From Microbacterium oleivorans (GTDB lineage: Bacteria > Actinomycetota > Actinomycetes > Actinomycetales > Microbacteriaceae), in the NCBI RefSeq assembly GCF_013389665.1, contig NZ_CP058316.1, forward strand, positions 2,170,001 through 2,234,000: a DNA stretch of 64,000 nucleotides, in the 5' to 3' direction. Of this stretch, positions 8,630-16,129 are shown one piece after another (the first letter of the stretch is position 1; the number at the start of each line of letters is the position of its first letter). The position numbers were made by a program, and so were the translations under genes. Below the pieces are notes generated by a model. It worked only from the letters and a program-made list of their open reading frames with translations, had not been told where the DNA came from and ran no database searches.

Positions 8630-10302
8630 GCGCGCGACCCCTGCTGGAGATCCGCGACCTCGCCGTCCGCTACCGCACGCGCCGCGGACCGGTCGATGCC
8701 GTGCGCGGCGTCTCGCTCGATGTGGCCGCCGGGGGCGTCACGGCTCTGGTGGGAGAGTCGGGCTCGGGCAAGTCGTCGGTCGCGCAGTCGGTCATCGGAC
8801 TGCTCGCCGGCAACGGCAGGGTCGCGGGCGGCTCGATCCGCCTCGACGAGCGCAGCGGCGGGCCGGTCGAACTCGTCGGACTCGCCGAGCGCCGCTGGCG
8901 ACAGCTGCGCGGACGATGCATCGGTCTCATCCCGCAGGACCCCGGCAGCTCCCTCAACCCCGTCGCGACGATCGGCGCGAGCGTCGCCGAGCCGCTGCGG
9001 ATCCATGGCTGGCGTGACGGCGCGCGCATCCGTGCGCGCGTGATCGACCTCCTCGACCGCGTCGGCATCGACGACCCGGAGGCGCGCGCACGTCAGTATC
9101 CGCACGAGCTGTCGGGTGGGATGCGGCAGCGCGTGCTGATCGCCGCCGCGATCGCCCTCGAACCCGAGCTGGTCATCGCCGACGAGCCGACGAGCGCCCT
9201 CGACGTCACGGTGCAGCGCACGGTCCTGGACCTGCTCGACGAGCTGCGGCGCGAGACCGGCACCGGCATCCTGTTCATCACGCACGACCTCGCCGTCGCC
9301 GCCGACCGCTCGGACGACATCGTCGTGATGCGGGACGGCCAGGTGCAGGAGTCCGGCCGTTCGGCGTCGGTGCTCGCCTCACCGTCGTCGCCCTACACCC
9401 GCACCCTGTTGGCCGATGCCCCCTCACTGGCACGCGTCGTCGCTCGCGAGGCGCCGAGCGTCGACACGAGCGAGCCGCCCCTCGTCGCGGTGCGAGGCAT
9501 TCGTCAGGAGTTCGCACGCCCGGGGCGCGCCCCGCTCGTCGCCGTCGACGACGTCTCGTTCGTCGTGCCGCGCGGGACGACTCATGCGCTCGTGGGCGAG
9601 TCGGGATCGGGCAAGACGACGATCGGGCGCAGCATCGCCGGCTTCCACCGCCCGACGGGCGGCACCGTACGGGTCGGCGACACCGAGGTGACCGCCCTGC
9701 GCTCGCGCCGGGAGTTCCACCGGACGACACAGCTCGTCTACCAGAACCCCTACGCGTCGCTCGATCCACGTCAGACGATCTCCGCCGTCCTCACCGAGCC
9801 GCTGCGCAACTTCGGCATCGGCAGCCGCGCCGACCGCGCGGAACGTGTCGCGCACCACCTCGAGCTCGTCTCGCTCGCACCCGAGATCGGGCTGCGGCAC
9901 CCGCGCGAGCTGTCGGGCGGGCAGCGCCAGCGCGTCGCCATCGCCCGGGCGTTGATCGTCGAACCACAGCTCGTCGTGCTGGACGAGGCCGTCTCGGCGC
10001 TCGACGTGACCGTCCAGGCCCAGATCCTGCGCCTGCTCGCGCGGCTGCAGGACGACCTCGACCTCACCTACGTCTTCATCTCGCACGACCTGGCCGTCGT
10101 CCGGCAGGTCAGCGACACCGTCTCCGTGCTCCGCCGCGGCGTCCAGGTCGAGCAGGGACCCGTGGCCCGCGTGTTCGACGCGCCGCAGCACGACTACACG
10201 AGGCGATTGCTCGACGCCATCCCCGGCACGGGGCTGCGCTCGTCGGCCCTGCCGGCAGCCGAGGGTTCCCCGACCGCAACGAATCAGGAGGCCACAGCGT
10301 GA
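8626..10302 (+). CDS. Fused double ABC ATPase (DppD-DppF type)
   Basis: Energises the importer; one 558-residue chain contains both nucleotide-binding domains that are separate proteins in DppD/DppF systems. Domain 1 (about 1-265) has Walker [10 protein letters not shown], signature LSGGMRQRV and Walker [12 protein letters not shown]. Domain 2 (about 285-540) has [18 protein letters not shown] and VVLDEAVSALD, where the usual proline after DE is alanine. Each half ends with the peptide-type tail (SPYTRTLL, HDYTRRLL). The GTG start at 8626 overlaps the permease stop and follows AGGGAGGT, a strong ribosome-binding site. A second fused ATPase of the same design is encoded at 51166-52854. Confidence 0.92.
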   Translation: MSARPLLEIRDLAVRYRTRRGPVDAVRGVSLDVAAGGVTALVGESGSGKSSVAQSVIGLLAGNGRVAGGSIRLDERSGGPVELVGLAERRWRQLRGRCIGLIPQDPGSSLNPVATIGASVAEPLRIHGWRDGARIRARVIDLLDRVGIDDPEARARQYPHELSGGMRQRVLIAAAIALEPELVIADEPTSALDVTVQRTVLDLLDELRRETGTGILFITHDLAVAADRSDDIVVMRDGQVQESGRSASVLASPSSPYTRTLLADAPSLARVVAREAPSVDTSEPPLVAVRGIRQEFARPGRAPLVAVDDVSFVVPRGTTHALVGESGSGKTTIGRSIAGFHRPTGGTVRVGDTEVTALRSRREFHRTTQLVYQNPYASLDPRQTISAVLTEPLRNFGIGSRADRAERVAHHLELVSLAPEIGLRHPRELSGGQRQRVAIARALIVEPQLVVLDEAVSALDVTVQAQILRLLARLQDDLDLTYVFISHDLAVVRQVSDTVSVLRRGVQVEQGPVARVFDAPQHDYTRRLLDAIPGTGLRSSALPAAEGSPTATNQEATA

Positions 10303-11408
10303 GTGGACCACGACTGGGATTCTTCACACGCCTGCTCGAGGACACGACCGCGGCCGAGCGCTACCGGTTCGCGATCGAGCAGATCGAGCAGGCCGAGCGA
10401 TCCGGCTTCGCGTCGGGATGGGTCGCGCAGCATCACTTCGGCGAGGACGAGGGCGGGCTGCCCTCGCCCTTCGTGCTCCTCGCCGCGGCCGCCGAGCGCA
10501 CCTCGCGCATCGGCCTCGCGACCGCCGTGCTCACCCTGCCCATCGACGACCCGCTGCGCGCGGCGGAGGACGCCGCGGTCCTCGACCTGCTCAGCGGCAA
10601 CCGGGTGCAGCTGGGCGTCGCATCGGGGGGCACGCCGTCGTCGTTCGCCGCGTTCGGGCACGACCCCGACCGACGGCGCGAGATCTTCGACGACCACCTC
10701 GCCGTCTTCACGGATGCGCTCGCCGGCCGCGGGGTGCGCGGCACGGACTCGCGCATCTACCCCGCTGCCGGAGACCTCGGCGAGCGGGTCTGGCAGGCGA
10801 CCTTCTCGGTCGACGGCGGCCGTCGTGCGGGAGCGCGCGGTGACGGTCTGCTGCTGTCGCGGACGCAGCCGCGGACCGCCCGGGAACCGGGCGCGCCCCT
10901 GCACGACCTGCAGCTCCCGATCATCGCGGCGTACCGGGATGCTCTCCCCGAGGGCGCGCCGGTGCGGGTGCTCGCCTCGCGGACCGGCCTGGTCGTCGAT
11001 CCCGAGAACCGCACGCGGGCGCTCGAGCTCGCCGAGGACGGTCTGCGGCGGCTCGCGGCGACGATGCACGGAACCGACGTCGACGGCGTCGGCATCGACG
11101 AGCTCGTGCGCATCACCGACACGCACGTCGGCACCGTCGACGAGGTCGTGTCGTCGCTCGCGCGCGATGAGACGCTCGCGGCAGCGACGGACGTGTCGTT
11201 CCAGGTCCACTCGATCGCGGCGACGCACGAGCTCACGCTGCGCTCCCTGCAGCTGCTGGCCGAGGAGGTCGCGCCCCGGCTGGGGCTGTCGGTCGGTCCC
11301 GAGGCGGTGCGTTCGCTCCACGGCGCGCACCGGACGACCGGCGCCATCGCCGCAGGATCCGCCCCCGCACCCCGCTCGACCCACCACCGTGAGGAGACCA
11401 CCGCGTGA
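10299..11408 (+). CDS. Luciferase-like FMN-dependent monooxygenase (KPN_01858-like)
   Basis: Predicted cytoplasmic flavin-dependent oxidoreductase with the bacterial-luciferase (LLM) barrel, 369 residues. Visible family traits are the start PRLGFFTRLL, QHHF at 44-47, the FVLLAAAAERTSRIGLATAV strand-helix block near 60-80, and SGNRVQLGVASGGTP near 105. Its position after a peptide-type importer and before two CMD proteins fits the TIGR04027 subfamily (my recollection, not checked). The substrate is unknown; a reduced flavin supplier is not encoded nearby. It overlaps the ATPase stop by four bases (GTGA), so uptake and oxidation are probably made together. The last 25 residues are low in complexity. 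Confidence 0.85.
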   Translation: MSGPRLGFFTRLLEDTTAAERYRFAIEQIEQAERSGFASGWVAQHHFGEDEGGLPSPFVLLAAAAERTSRIGLATAVLTLPIDDPLRAAEDAAVLDLLSGNRVQLGVASGGTPSSFAAFGHDPDRRREIFDDHLAVFTDALAGRGVRGTDSRIYPAAGDLGERVWQATFSVDGGRRAGARGDGLLLSRTQPRTAREPGAPLHDLQLPIIAAYRDALPEGAPVRVLASRTGLVVDPENRTRALELAEDGLRRLAATMHGTDVDGVGIDELVRITDTHVGTVDEVVSSLARDETLAAATDVSFQVHSIAATHELTLRSLQLLAEEVAPRLGLSVGPEAVRSLHGAHRTTGAIAAGSAPAPRSTHHREETTA

Positions 11409-12043
11409 CCACCGCATCCGCAGACATCATCGACCTGCTCGCCGGCATCCGCCCCGGCGATGCGCTCTCGCGCGTTCGGGATTCGCGAGAGCAGGCGCGC
11501 GAGAACGCCCAGCGCAGCTTCGAGGCGCTCCTCGAGCCCGCCGACCCGGGCAGCCTCCCCGTGGCCGAACGGTACGCCGTCGCCGCGTTCGTGGCCGAGC
11601 TCCACGGCTTCCCGCAGGCGGTGTCGTTCTATGGCGACCTCCTCGACGACGAGGCGCCGGCACTCGCGGTCGCCGTCCACGCTGCAGCCGAATCCGCGCG
11701 CGCGAGCGGACCGTACGGGCGGTACCGCGAGCCGGGGCTGCGGTCGGAGGACCTCGACGGGCCGCACTGGTCGGCCGAGCCCGCCGCCGTGCCGGCGCTC
11801 GGCGAGCGGCTGGCCACCGCCCTCGCGCACGCCCACCTCCTGGTGTTCCGGCCGCGCGAGGCCCGACCGGAACACCTCCGGGCGCTCGTGTCGGCCGGGT
11901 GGAGCGCCGACGACATCGTCACCCTCTCTCAGCTCGTCGCCTTCCTCGCGTTCCAGCTGCGCAGCGCCTGGGGGCTCCGCGTGATCGCGGGCCATGCGGT
12001 CTCGGCCGTCGACCCGGCATCCGTCGAAGGAGCATCCTCATGA
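11405..12043 (+). CDS. CMD-fold protein without cysteines (Avi_7170-like)
   Basis: A 212-residue carboxymuconolactone-decarboxylase/AhpD-fold protein. The C-terminal part (WSADDIVTLSQLVAFLAFQL and following) is the recognisable CMD helix pair, but the protein contains no cysteine, so it cannot use the CxxC redox chemistry of AhpD. In the cassette it stands directly before a second CMD protein that does have CxxC, matching my recollection of the paired families TIGR04029 and TIGR04030. It may be a structural or substrate-binding partner of that protein. The GTG start overlaps the monooxygenase stop (GTGA). Confidence 0.75.
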   Translation: MTTASADIIDLLAGIRPGDALSRVRDSREQARENAQRSFEALLEPADPGSLPVAERYAVAAFVAELHGFPQAVSFYGDLLDDEAPALAVAVHAAAESARASGPYGRYREPGLRSEDLDGPHWSAEPAAVPALGERLATALAHAHLLVFRPREARPEHLRALVSAGWSADDIVTLSQLVAFLAFQLRSAWGLRVIAGHAVSAVDPASVEGASS

Positions 12044-12675
12044 CCAGTCCCGTCACCGACCACGCCGAGCTCGCCCGCCCGGAGGCGTTCACCCAGGAGG
12101 GCCTCGGGTGGGTGCCGTGGCTCGAGCCCGTCGCCGAGGACGACCTCACCGCTCAGCAGCGCGATGCGCTCATCGAGCCGGCGCGTGCGAAGATGCCCTA
12201 CTTCCGTCTGCTGGCCCGCGACCCCGAGGCGCTTCGCGCCCGGACGCTGACCGACCTCGACATCTTCTTCAACGTCTCGGGAGGCATCGGGAGGGCCGAG
12301 CGCGAGCTCGCCGCCGCGGCCACATCGCGCCGGAACGGGTGCGTGTTCTGCGCCTCCGTCCACGCGGCGGCGGCGACCCGCGAGTCGGGGCGTCGCGATG
12401 ACGTGCAGCGCCTCCTCGACGAGGGTACGGGCGCCGACGTCGGTGACGAGACCTGGAACGCCGTCGTCGCGGCATCCGTCGCGCTCGCCGACACCCCGCT
12501 CGCCTTCGACGGAGCGGACGTCGACCGTCTGGTCGCCGCGGGCCTCGACGTCGCGGAGATCGTGGACGTGGTCAACGGCGCCGCCTTCTTCAACTGGGCG
12601 AATCGGCTCATGCTCTCGCTCGGCGAGCCCGAGGTGCCCGCGCGCCGCCGCGCGACCGAGGGGAGTGACGCATGA
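12040..12675 (+). CDS. AhpD-like peroxidase-domain protein with CxxC (Avi_7169-like)
   Basis: A 211-residue AhpD/CMD-fold protein carrying the redox motif CVFCASVH (Cys101, Cys104, His108), the catalytic arrangement of alkylhydroperoxidase D. It may remove peroxide released by uncoupled turnover of the flavin monooxygenase, or act directly on its product; both are inferences. The start is the ATG at 12040, overlapping the previous stop; homology begins soon after (WVPWLEPV). A longer open frame upstream runs antiframe through the neighbouring genes and is not real. GDVVN-like helix residues (EIVDVVNGAAFFNWANRLM) near 175-190 complete the fold. Confidence 0.85.
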   Translation: MTSPVTDHAELARPEAFTQEGLGWVPWLEPVAEDDLTAQQRDALIEPARAKMPYFRLLARDPEALRARTLTDLDIFFNVSGGIGRAERELAAAATSRRNGCVFCASVHAAAATRESGRRDDVQRLLDEGTGADVGDETWNAVVAASVALADTPLAFDGADVDRLVAAGLDVAEIVDVVNGAAFFNWANRLMLSLGEPEVPARRRATEGSDA

Positions 12676-13319
12676 GCATCCCGACCCGACTCGATCACGT
12701 CGTCATCGCCGGCCCCGACCTCGCCGAGCTGGTCGCCTGGTTCGCCGCCCGCACCGGCGTGACCGCCGCCCCGGGCGGCGCGCACCCGACGGGAACCGCG
12801 AACGCGCTCGTCGCGCTGACGATCGACGGCCGCCGCGGGCCGCAGTACCTCGAGCTGATCGGTCCCGACCCGGACCGGAGCGATCGTGCACTGCCCGCGA
12901 CGTTCGACATCGCGTCGCTCGAGGCGCCGTCCGTCCAGGCGTATGCGGTCCATCCCGACGACATCCAGGCGACCGTCCACCACGCTCGAGAGCACGGCTA
13001 CGACCCGGGCGACGTCGGCGACCTGTCGCGCCGCACCCCCGCCGGAGAGCTGCTGGAATGGCGGCTGACCCGCGGTCCGGGGCAGCGGCTGGACGTGCCG
13101 TTCCTCATCGACTGGGGGAGGACGCCGCACCCCGGCCTCGCCGACATCCCCACGATCGAGCTCGTCTCGTTCGAGCGTGTCGAGCCGGACCCCGGAACCC
13201 TCCGACCGGTGATCGACGCGCTCGGTCTCGGCGACGGGGCGGCGCCGATCGTCGCCGGGCCCGCAACGGGCTACCGGCTCGTGCTCCGGACGGAGTCGGG
13301 CGAGACCGTCGAGCTCTAA
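12672..13319 (+). CDS. VOC / glyoxalase-like protein, last gene of cassette
   Basis: A 215-residue vicinal-oxygen-chelate-type protein. [11 protein letters not shown] at the N-terminus and [10 protein letters not shown] near 58 are the beta-strand motifs that normally bring metal ligands (His, Glu) in this superfamily; a TGTANALV stretch near 37 resembles the glyoxalase-3-like group. It could open or rearrange a ring or bind the substrate of the monooxygenase; nothing in the sequence fixes this. It overlaps the AhpD-like gene by four bases and is the last of the coupled genes, with a 64-base gap before treZ. I do not recall it as a constant member of the described neighbourhood. Confidence 0.75.
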   Translation: MSIPTRLDHVVIAGPDLAELVAWFAARTGVTAAPGGAHPTGTANALVALTIDGRRGPQYLELIGPDPDRSDRALPATFDIASLEAPSVQAYAVHPDDIQATVHHAREHGYDPGDVGDLSRRTPAGELLEWRLTRGPGQRLDVPFLIDWGRTPHPGLADIPTIELVSFERVEPDPGTLRPVIDALGLGDGAAPIVAGPATGYRLVLRTESGETVEL

Positions 13320-13371
13320 GCACACTCCGGGTCGTTCCCGCCACCACTGGCCCGCTCTCCCCGACGATCGC

Positions 13372-13377
13372 GAGGAT
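13372..13377 (+). promoter_or_regulatory. Possible leaderless -10 element of treZ
   Basis: GAGGAT lies exactly six bases before the treZ ATG, with A and T at the two key -10 positions as in the other leaderless candidates of this window. The first base is not T, so it is weaker than the TANNNT cases. It suggests that treZ can be transcribed independently of the cassette upstream. Confidence 0.3.
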
Positions 13378-13383
13378 GGTGTC

Positions 13384-15123
13384 ATGACGATCAACGTGTG
13401 GGCACCTCGGGCCGAGCGGGTCCGGCTCCGACGACCGGAGCAGACCGACCTCGAGCTCGTGGCGGGCCAGGACGGCTGGTGGTCGGCAAACATCGAGCTC
13501 GCCGCGGGCGACCGCTACGGCTTCGTGATCGGCGACGGCGACGACGTCCGACCCGACCCGCGCTCCCGGCGTCAGCCCGACGGCGTGCACGGCCTCTCCG
13601 CCATCGACGACCCCGCCGCGTTCGCCTGGACGGACGACCGCTGGACGGGGCGGCCGCTCGCGGGTGGGATCATCTACGAGCTGCACATCGGGACCTTCAC
13701 GAGTGCCGGCACGCTCGACGCGGCGATCGCCCGGCTCGACCACCTCGTCGAGCTCGGCGTCACCCACATCGAGCTGCTTCCGGTCAATGCGTTCAACGGC
13801 ACCCACAACTGGGGATACGACGGCGTGCTCTGGTATGCCGTGCAGGAGACCTACGGCGGCCCCGAGGCGTACCGGCGGTTCGTCGACGCGGCTCACGCGG
13901 CCGGTCTGGCCGTGATCCAGGACGTCGTGTACAACCACCTCGGACCGTCGGGGAACTACCTGCCCGAGTACGGCCCGTACCTGCGCGACGGGCGCCGCAA
14001 CACCTGGGGCGACAGCGTCAACCTCGACGAGGATGCCGTCCGCGAGTACATCCTCGGCAACGCCGAGATGTGGCTGCGAGACTTCCACGTCGACGGTCTG
14101 CGACTCGACGCCGTGCACGCCCTCCACGACGACGACAGCGCGGTGCACATCCTGGAGGAGCTCGGCGAGCGGGTGGACGCGCTGAGCGCGCACCTCGGGC
14201 GACCCCTCACCCTCATCGCCGAGAGCGACATGAACGACCCGGTGATGATCCTGCCGCGGGAGGCCGGCGGCTACGGCATGACCGCCCAGTGGTCGGACGA
14301 CTGGCACCACGCGGTGCACGTCGCCCTCACCGGCGAGACCGTGGGCTACTACGCGGACTTCGACGACATCGACGCGCTGCCCAAGGTCTGGAACGCCGGC
14401 TTCTTCCACGACGGCACCTACTCGTCGTTCCGAGGACGCGACCACGGACGCCCCATCCCGACCGAGTCGCCGTCGTGGCGCCTCGTGACCTTCGCGCAGG
14501 ACCACGACCAGATCGGCAACCGCGCCGCCGGCGACCGGCTGTCGGCGACGCTGAGCGCCGATCGCCTCGCCGTCGCCGCGGTGCTCACGCTCGCCGCGCC
14601 CGGAACCCCGATGCTGTTCATGGGCGAGGAGTGGGGCGCGACGACGCCCTGGCAGTTCTTCACCTCGCATCCCGAGCCCGAGCTCGCCGAGGCGACCGCC
14701 GCCGGCCGCAAGCAGGAGTTCGCCGAGATGGGGTGGGACGAGGACCTCGTGCCCGACCCCAACGACCCGGCGACCTTCTTGCGGTCCAAGCTCGACTGGA
14801 CCGAGACCGAAGAGGGCGAGCATCTCCGCCTGCTCTCGCTCCACAGCGAGCTCGCGCGACTGCGTCGTACCGTGCCGGACCTCACCGACCCGCGTCTGCC
14901 CGCGCGAGGCGCAGCTGCCTCCGAGGGGTCGGGTGGGCGCCTCTACGATCTGCAGCGCGGTCGCGCACGCGTTCTCGTGAACCTCTCGGACGAGCCGTGG
15001 CGCATCGAACCCCGGGGCGATGTCGTCTGGCTCGAGACGCTCGAGAGTCGGCTCGTGGACGACCTCCTCGTCATCGCGCCGAACTCCGCCGTGATCGTGG
15101 GGCCCGATCTGTCAAGCCGATGA
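13384..15123 (+). CDS. treZ: Malto-oligosyltrehalose trehalohydrolase TreZ (GH13_10)
   Basis: Releases free trehalose from maltooligosyl-trehalose made by TreY. The 579 residues show an N-terminal beta-sandwich ([14 protein letters not shown]), then the GH13 barrel with [10 protein letters not shown] near 95, [14 protein letters not shown] near 180, the nucleophile in DGLRLDAVH near 237, the acid in IAESDMNDP near 280 and [11 protein letters not shown] near 371. The ATG at 13384 gives the family's usual N-terminus. Its natural partners treX and treY end at 4874; the transport cassette lies between them on the same strand. The end of the gene contains a TGTCAAG box that probably serves the next gene. 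Confidence 0.94.
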   Translation: MTINVWAPRAERVRLRRPEQTDLELVAGQDGWWSANIELAAGDRYGFVIGDGDDVRPDPRSRRQPDGVHGLSAIDDPAAFAWTDDRWTGRPLAGGIIYELHIGTFTSAGTLDAAIARLDHLVELGVTHIELLPVNAFNGTHNWGYDGVLWYAVQETYGGPEAYRRFVDAAHAAGLAVIQDVVYNHLGPSGNYLPEYGPYLRDGRRNTWGDSVNLDEDAVREYILGNAEMWLRDFHVDGLRLDAVHALHDDDSAVHILEELGERVDALSAHLGRPLTLIAESDMNDPVMILPREAGGYGMTAQWSDDWHHAVHVALTGETVGYYADFDDIDALPKVWNAGFFHDGTYSSFRGRDHGRPIPTESPSWRLVTFAQDHDQIGNRAAGDRLSATLSADRLAVAAVLTLAAPGTPMLFMGEEWGATTPWQFFTSHPEPELAEATAAGRKQEFAEMGWDEDLVPDPNDPATFLRSKLDWTETEEGEHLRLLSLHSELARLRRTVPDLTDPRLPARGAAASEGSGGRLYDLQRGRARVLVNLSDEPWRIEPRGDVVWLETLESRLVDDLLVIAPNSAVIVGPDLSSR

Positions 15124-15148
15124 ACGGTCGCGGGAGTCGTCCTAACGT
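15110..15148 (+). promoter_or_regulatory. Leaderless promoter with TGTCAAG box before the TspO-like gene
   Basis: TAACGT (15143-15148) stands six bases before the ATG at 15155, so transcription would begin at or next to the start codon. TGTCAAG (15110-15116) begins 33 bases before the -10 element, inside the end of treZ. No TTGACA-like -35 is visible at the usual distance. Confidence 0.5.
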
Positions 15149-15154
15149 GAGGGC

Positions 15155-16006
15155 ATGAGCACCACCGCGCACCACGTCGCCCGTTCACCGCAGCAGAGCT
15201 CGGACATCCTCCGACAGGTCGGCGTCATCGCCGCCGTGGTCTTCATGATCATCGCGGCGATGGTCGGCACCGGTCTGTTCGGCGGCACGAACGTGCGCGA
15301 GCTGCAGGGCGGGGCGCTCGACGCCGACTCGACGGTGCTCGCGCCGGGGACGCAGGCGTTCAGCATCTGGTCGGTGATCTACCTGTTCATGATCGGCTAC
15401 ACGATCTGGCAGGCGCTCCCGTCGCAGCGCTCCCGTGACCGCCAGCGCCGCGCGGGATGGTGGATCGCCCTGACCGCCGTGCTGAACGGCGGTTGGCTGT
15501 TGGCGGCGCAGTTCACGACCCTGCCGCTCACCGTGGTCGCGATCGTCGCGCTGCTCGCGGCGCTGGGCTGGACCTTCCGGCTGCTCGTGCTCTCGCGTCC
15601 GCAGTCGGTCGGCGACCGCGTGCTCATGGATGCGACCGTGGGCCTCCACCTCGGGTGGGTCTCGCTCGCGACCGTCGCGAACGTCACGGCGTGGCTCAGC
15701 CGGACCGTCCCGGCGTCGTGGGGGATGCAGGCCGACGCCTGGGGCGTCGCGGTCCTTGTCGTCGTCGCGGCCGTCGGTGTCGGCATCGCCGCGTTCTCGC
15801 GCGGGCGGCCCTCGCCGATCATCGCGATGTCGTGGGGTCTCGCCTGGATCGCGATCGCACGCTCGACCGACCAGCCGCACTCGACGCCGGTGGCCATCGC
15901 TGCCGTCGTGGTGATCGTGGTCGTCGTCGGCGCGGCCGCCCTCGTCGCCTGGCGATCGAACGGGCGCGAGCACCGCGGCATCCTGCGCCCGACGCGCACC
16001 GCCTGA
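15155..16006 (+). CDS. TspO/MBR-related tryptophan-rich membrane protein
   Basis: A 283-residue integral membrane protein with about seven to eight hydrophobic segments. The block APGTQAFSIWSVIYLFMIGY near 70, followed by a conserved Asn and Trp-rich helix (LNGGWLLAAQF) and GLHLGWVSLATVANVTAWL near 165, matches the longer tryptophan-rich sensory protein group related to TspO. TspO proteins bind porphyrins or other hydrophobic ligands; the role of the longer members is not established. The C-terminus is basic and cytoplasmic by charge. It has its own promoter and is followed by a hairpin at the junction with the convergent debranching gene. Confidence 0.65.
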   Translation: MSTTAHHVARSPQQSSDILRQVGVIAAVVFMIIAAMVGTGLFGGTNVRELQGGALDADSTVLAPGTQAFSIWSVIYLFMIGYTIWQALPSQRSRDRQRRAGWWIALTAVLNGGWLLAAQFTTLPLTVVAIVALLAALGWTFRLLVLSRPQSVGDRVLMDATVGLHLGWVSLATVANVTAWLSRTVPASWGMQADAWGVAVLVVVAAVGVGIAAFSRGRPSPIIAMSWGLAWIAIARSTDQPHSTPVAIAAVVVIVVVVGAAALVAWRSNGREHRGILRPTRTA

Positions 16007-16016
16007 CCCGCACGCC

Positions 16017-16036
16017 CGAGGCGCCGTGCCGCCTCG
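16017..16036. terminator. Hairpin between convergent genes
   Basis: CGAGGCG (16017-16023) and CGCCTCG (16030-16036) form a perfect 7-bp stem with a six-base loop just after the TspO-like gene. There is no T-run on either side, so it is at best a weak or Rho-assisted terminator. The rest of the 123-base gap shows nothing else. Confidence 0.35.
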
Positions 16037-16129
16037 AGCGACATGTGCGTCGGACGGGTGGTACCGGTGCCGCCTCGATCGGTGCGGCCGGCGACATCGG
16101 CTCCCGGGGGTCCGGCGAACGCAGCTCCC

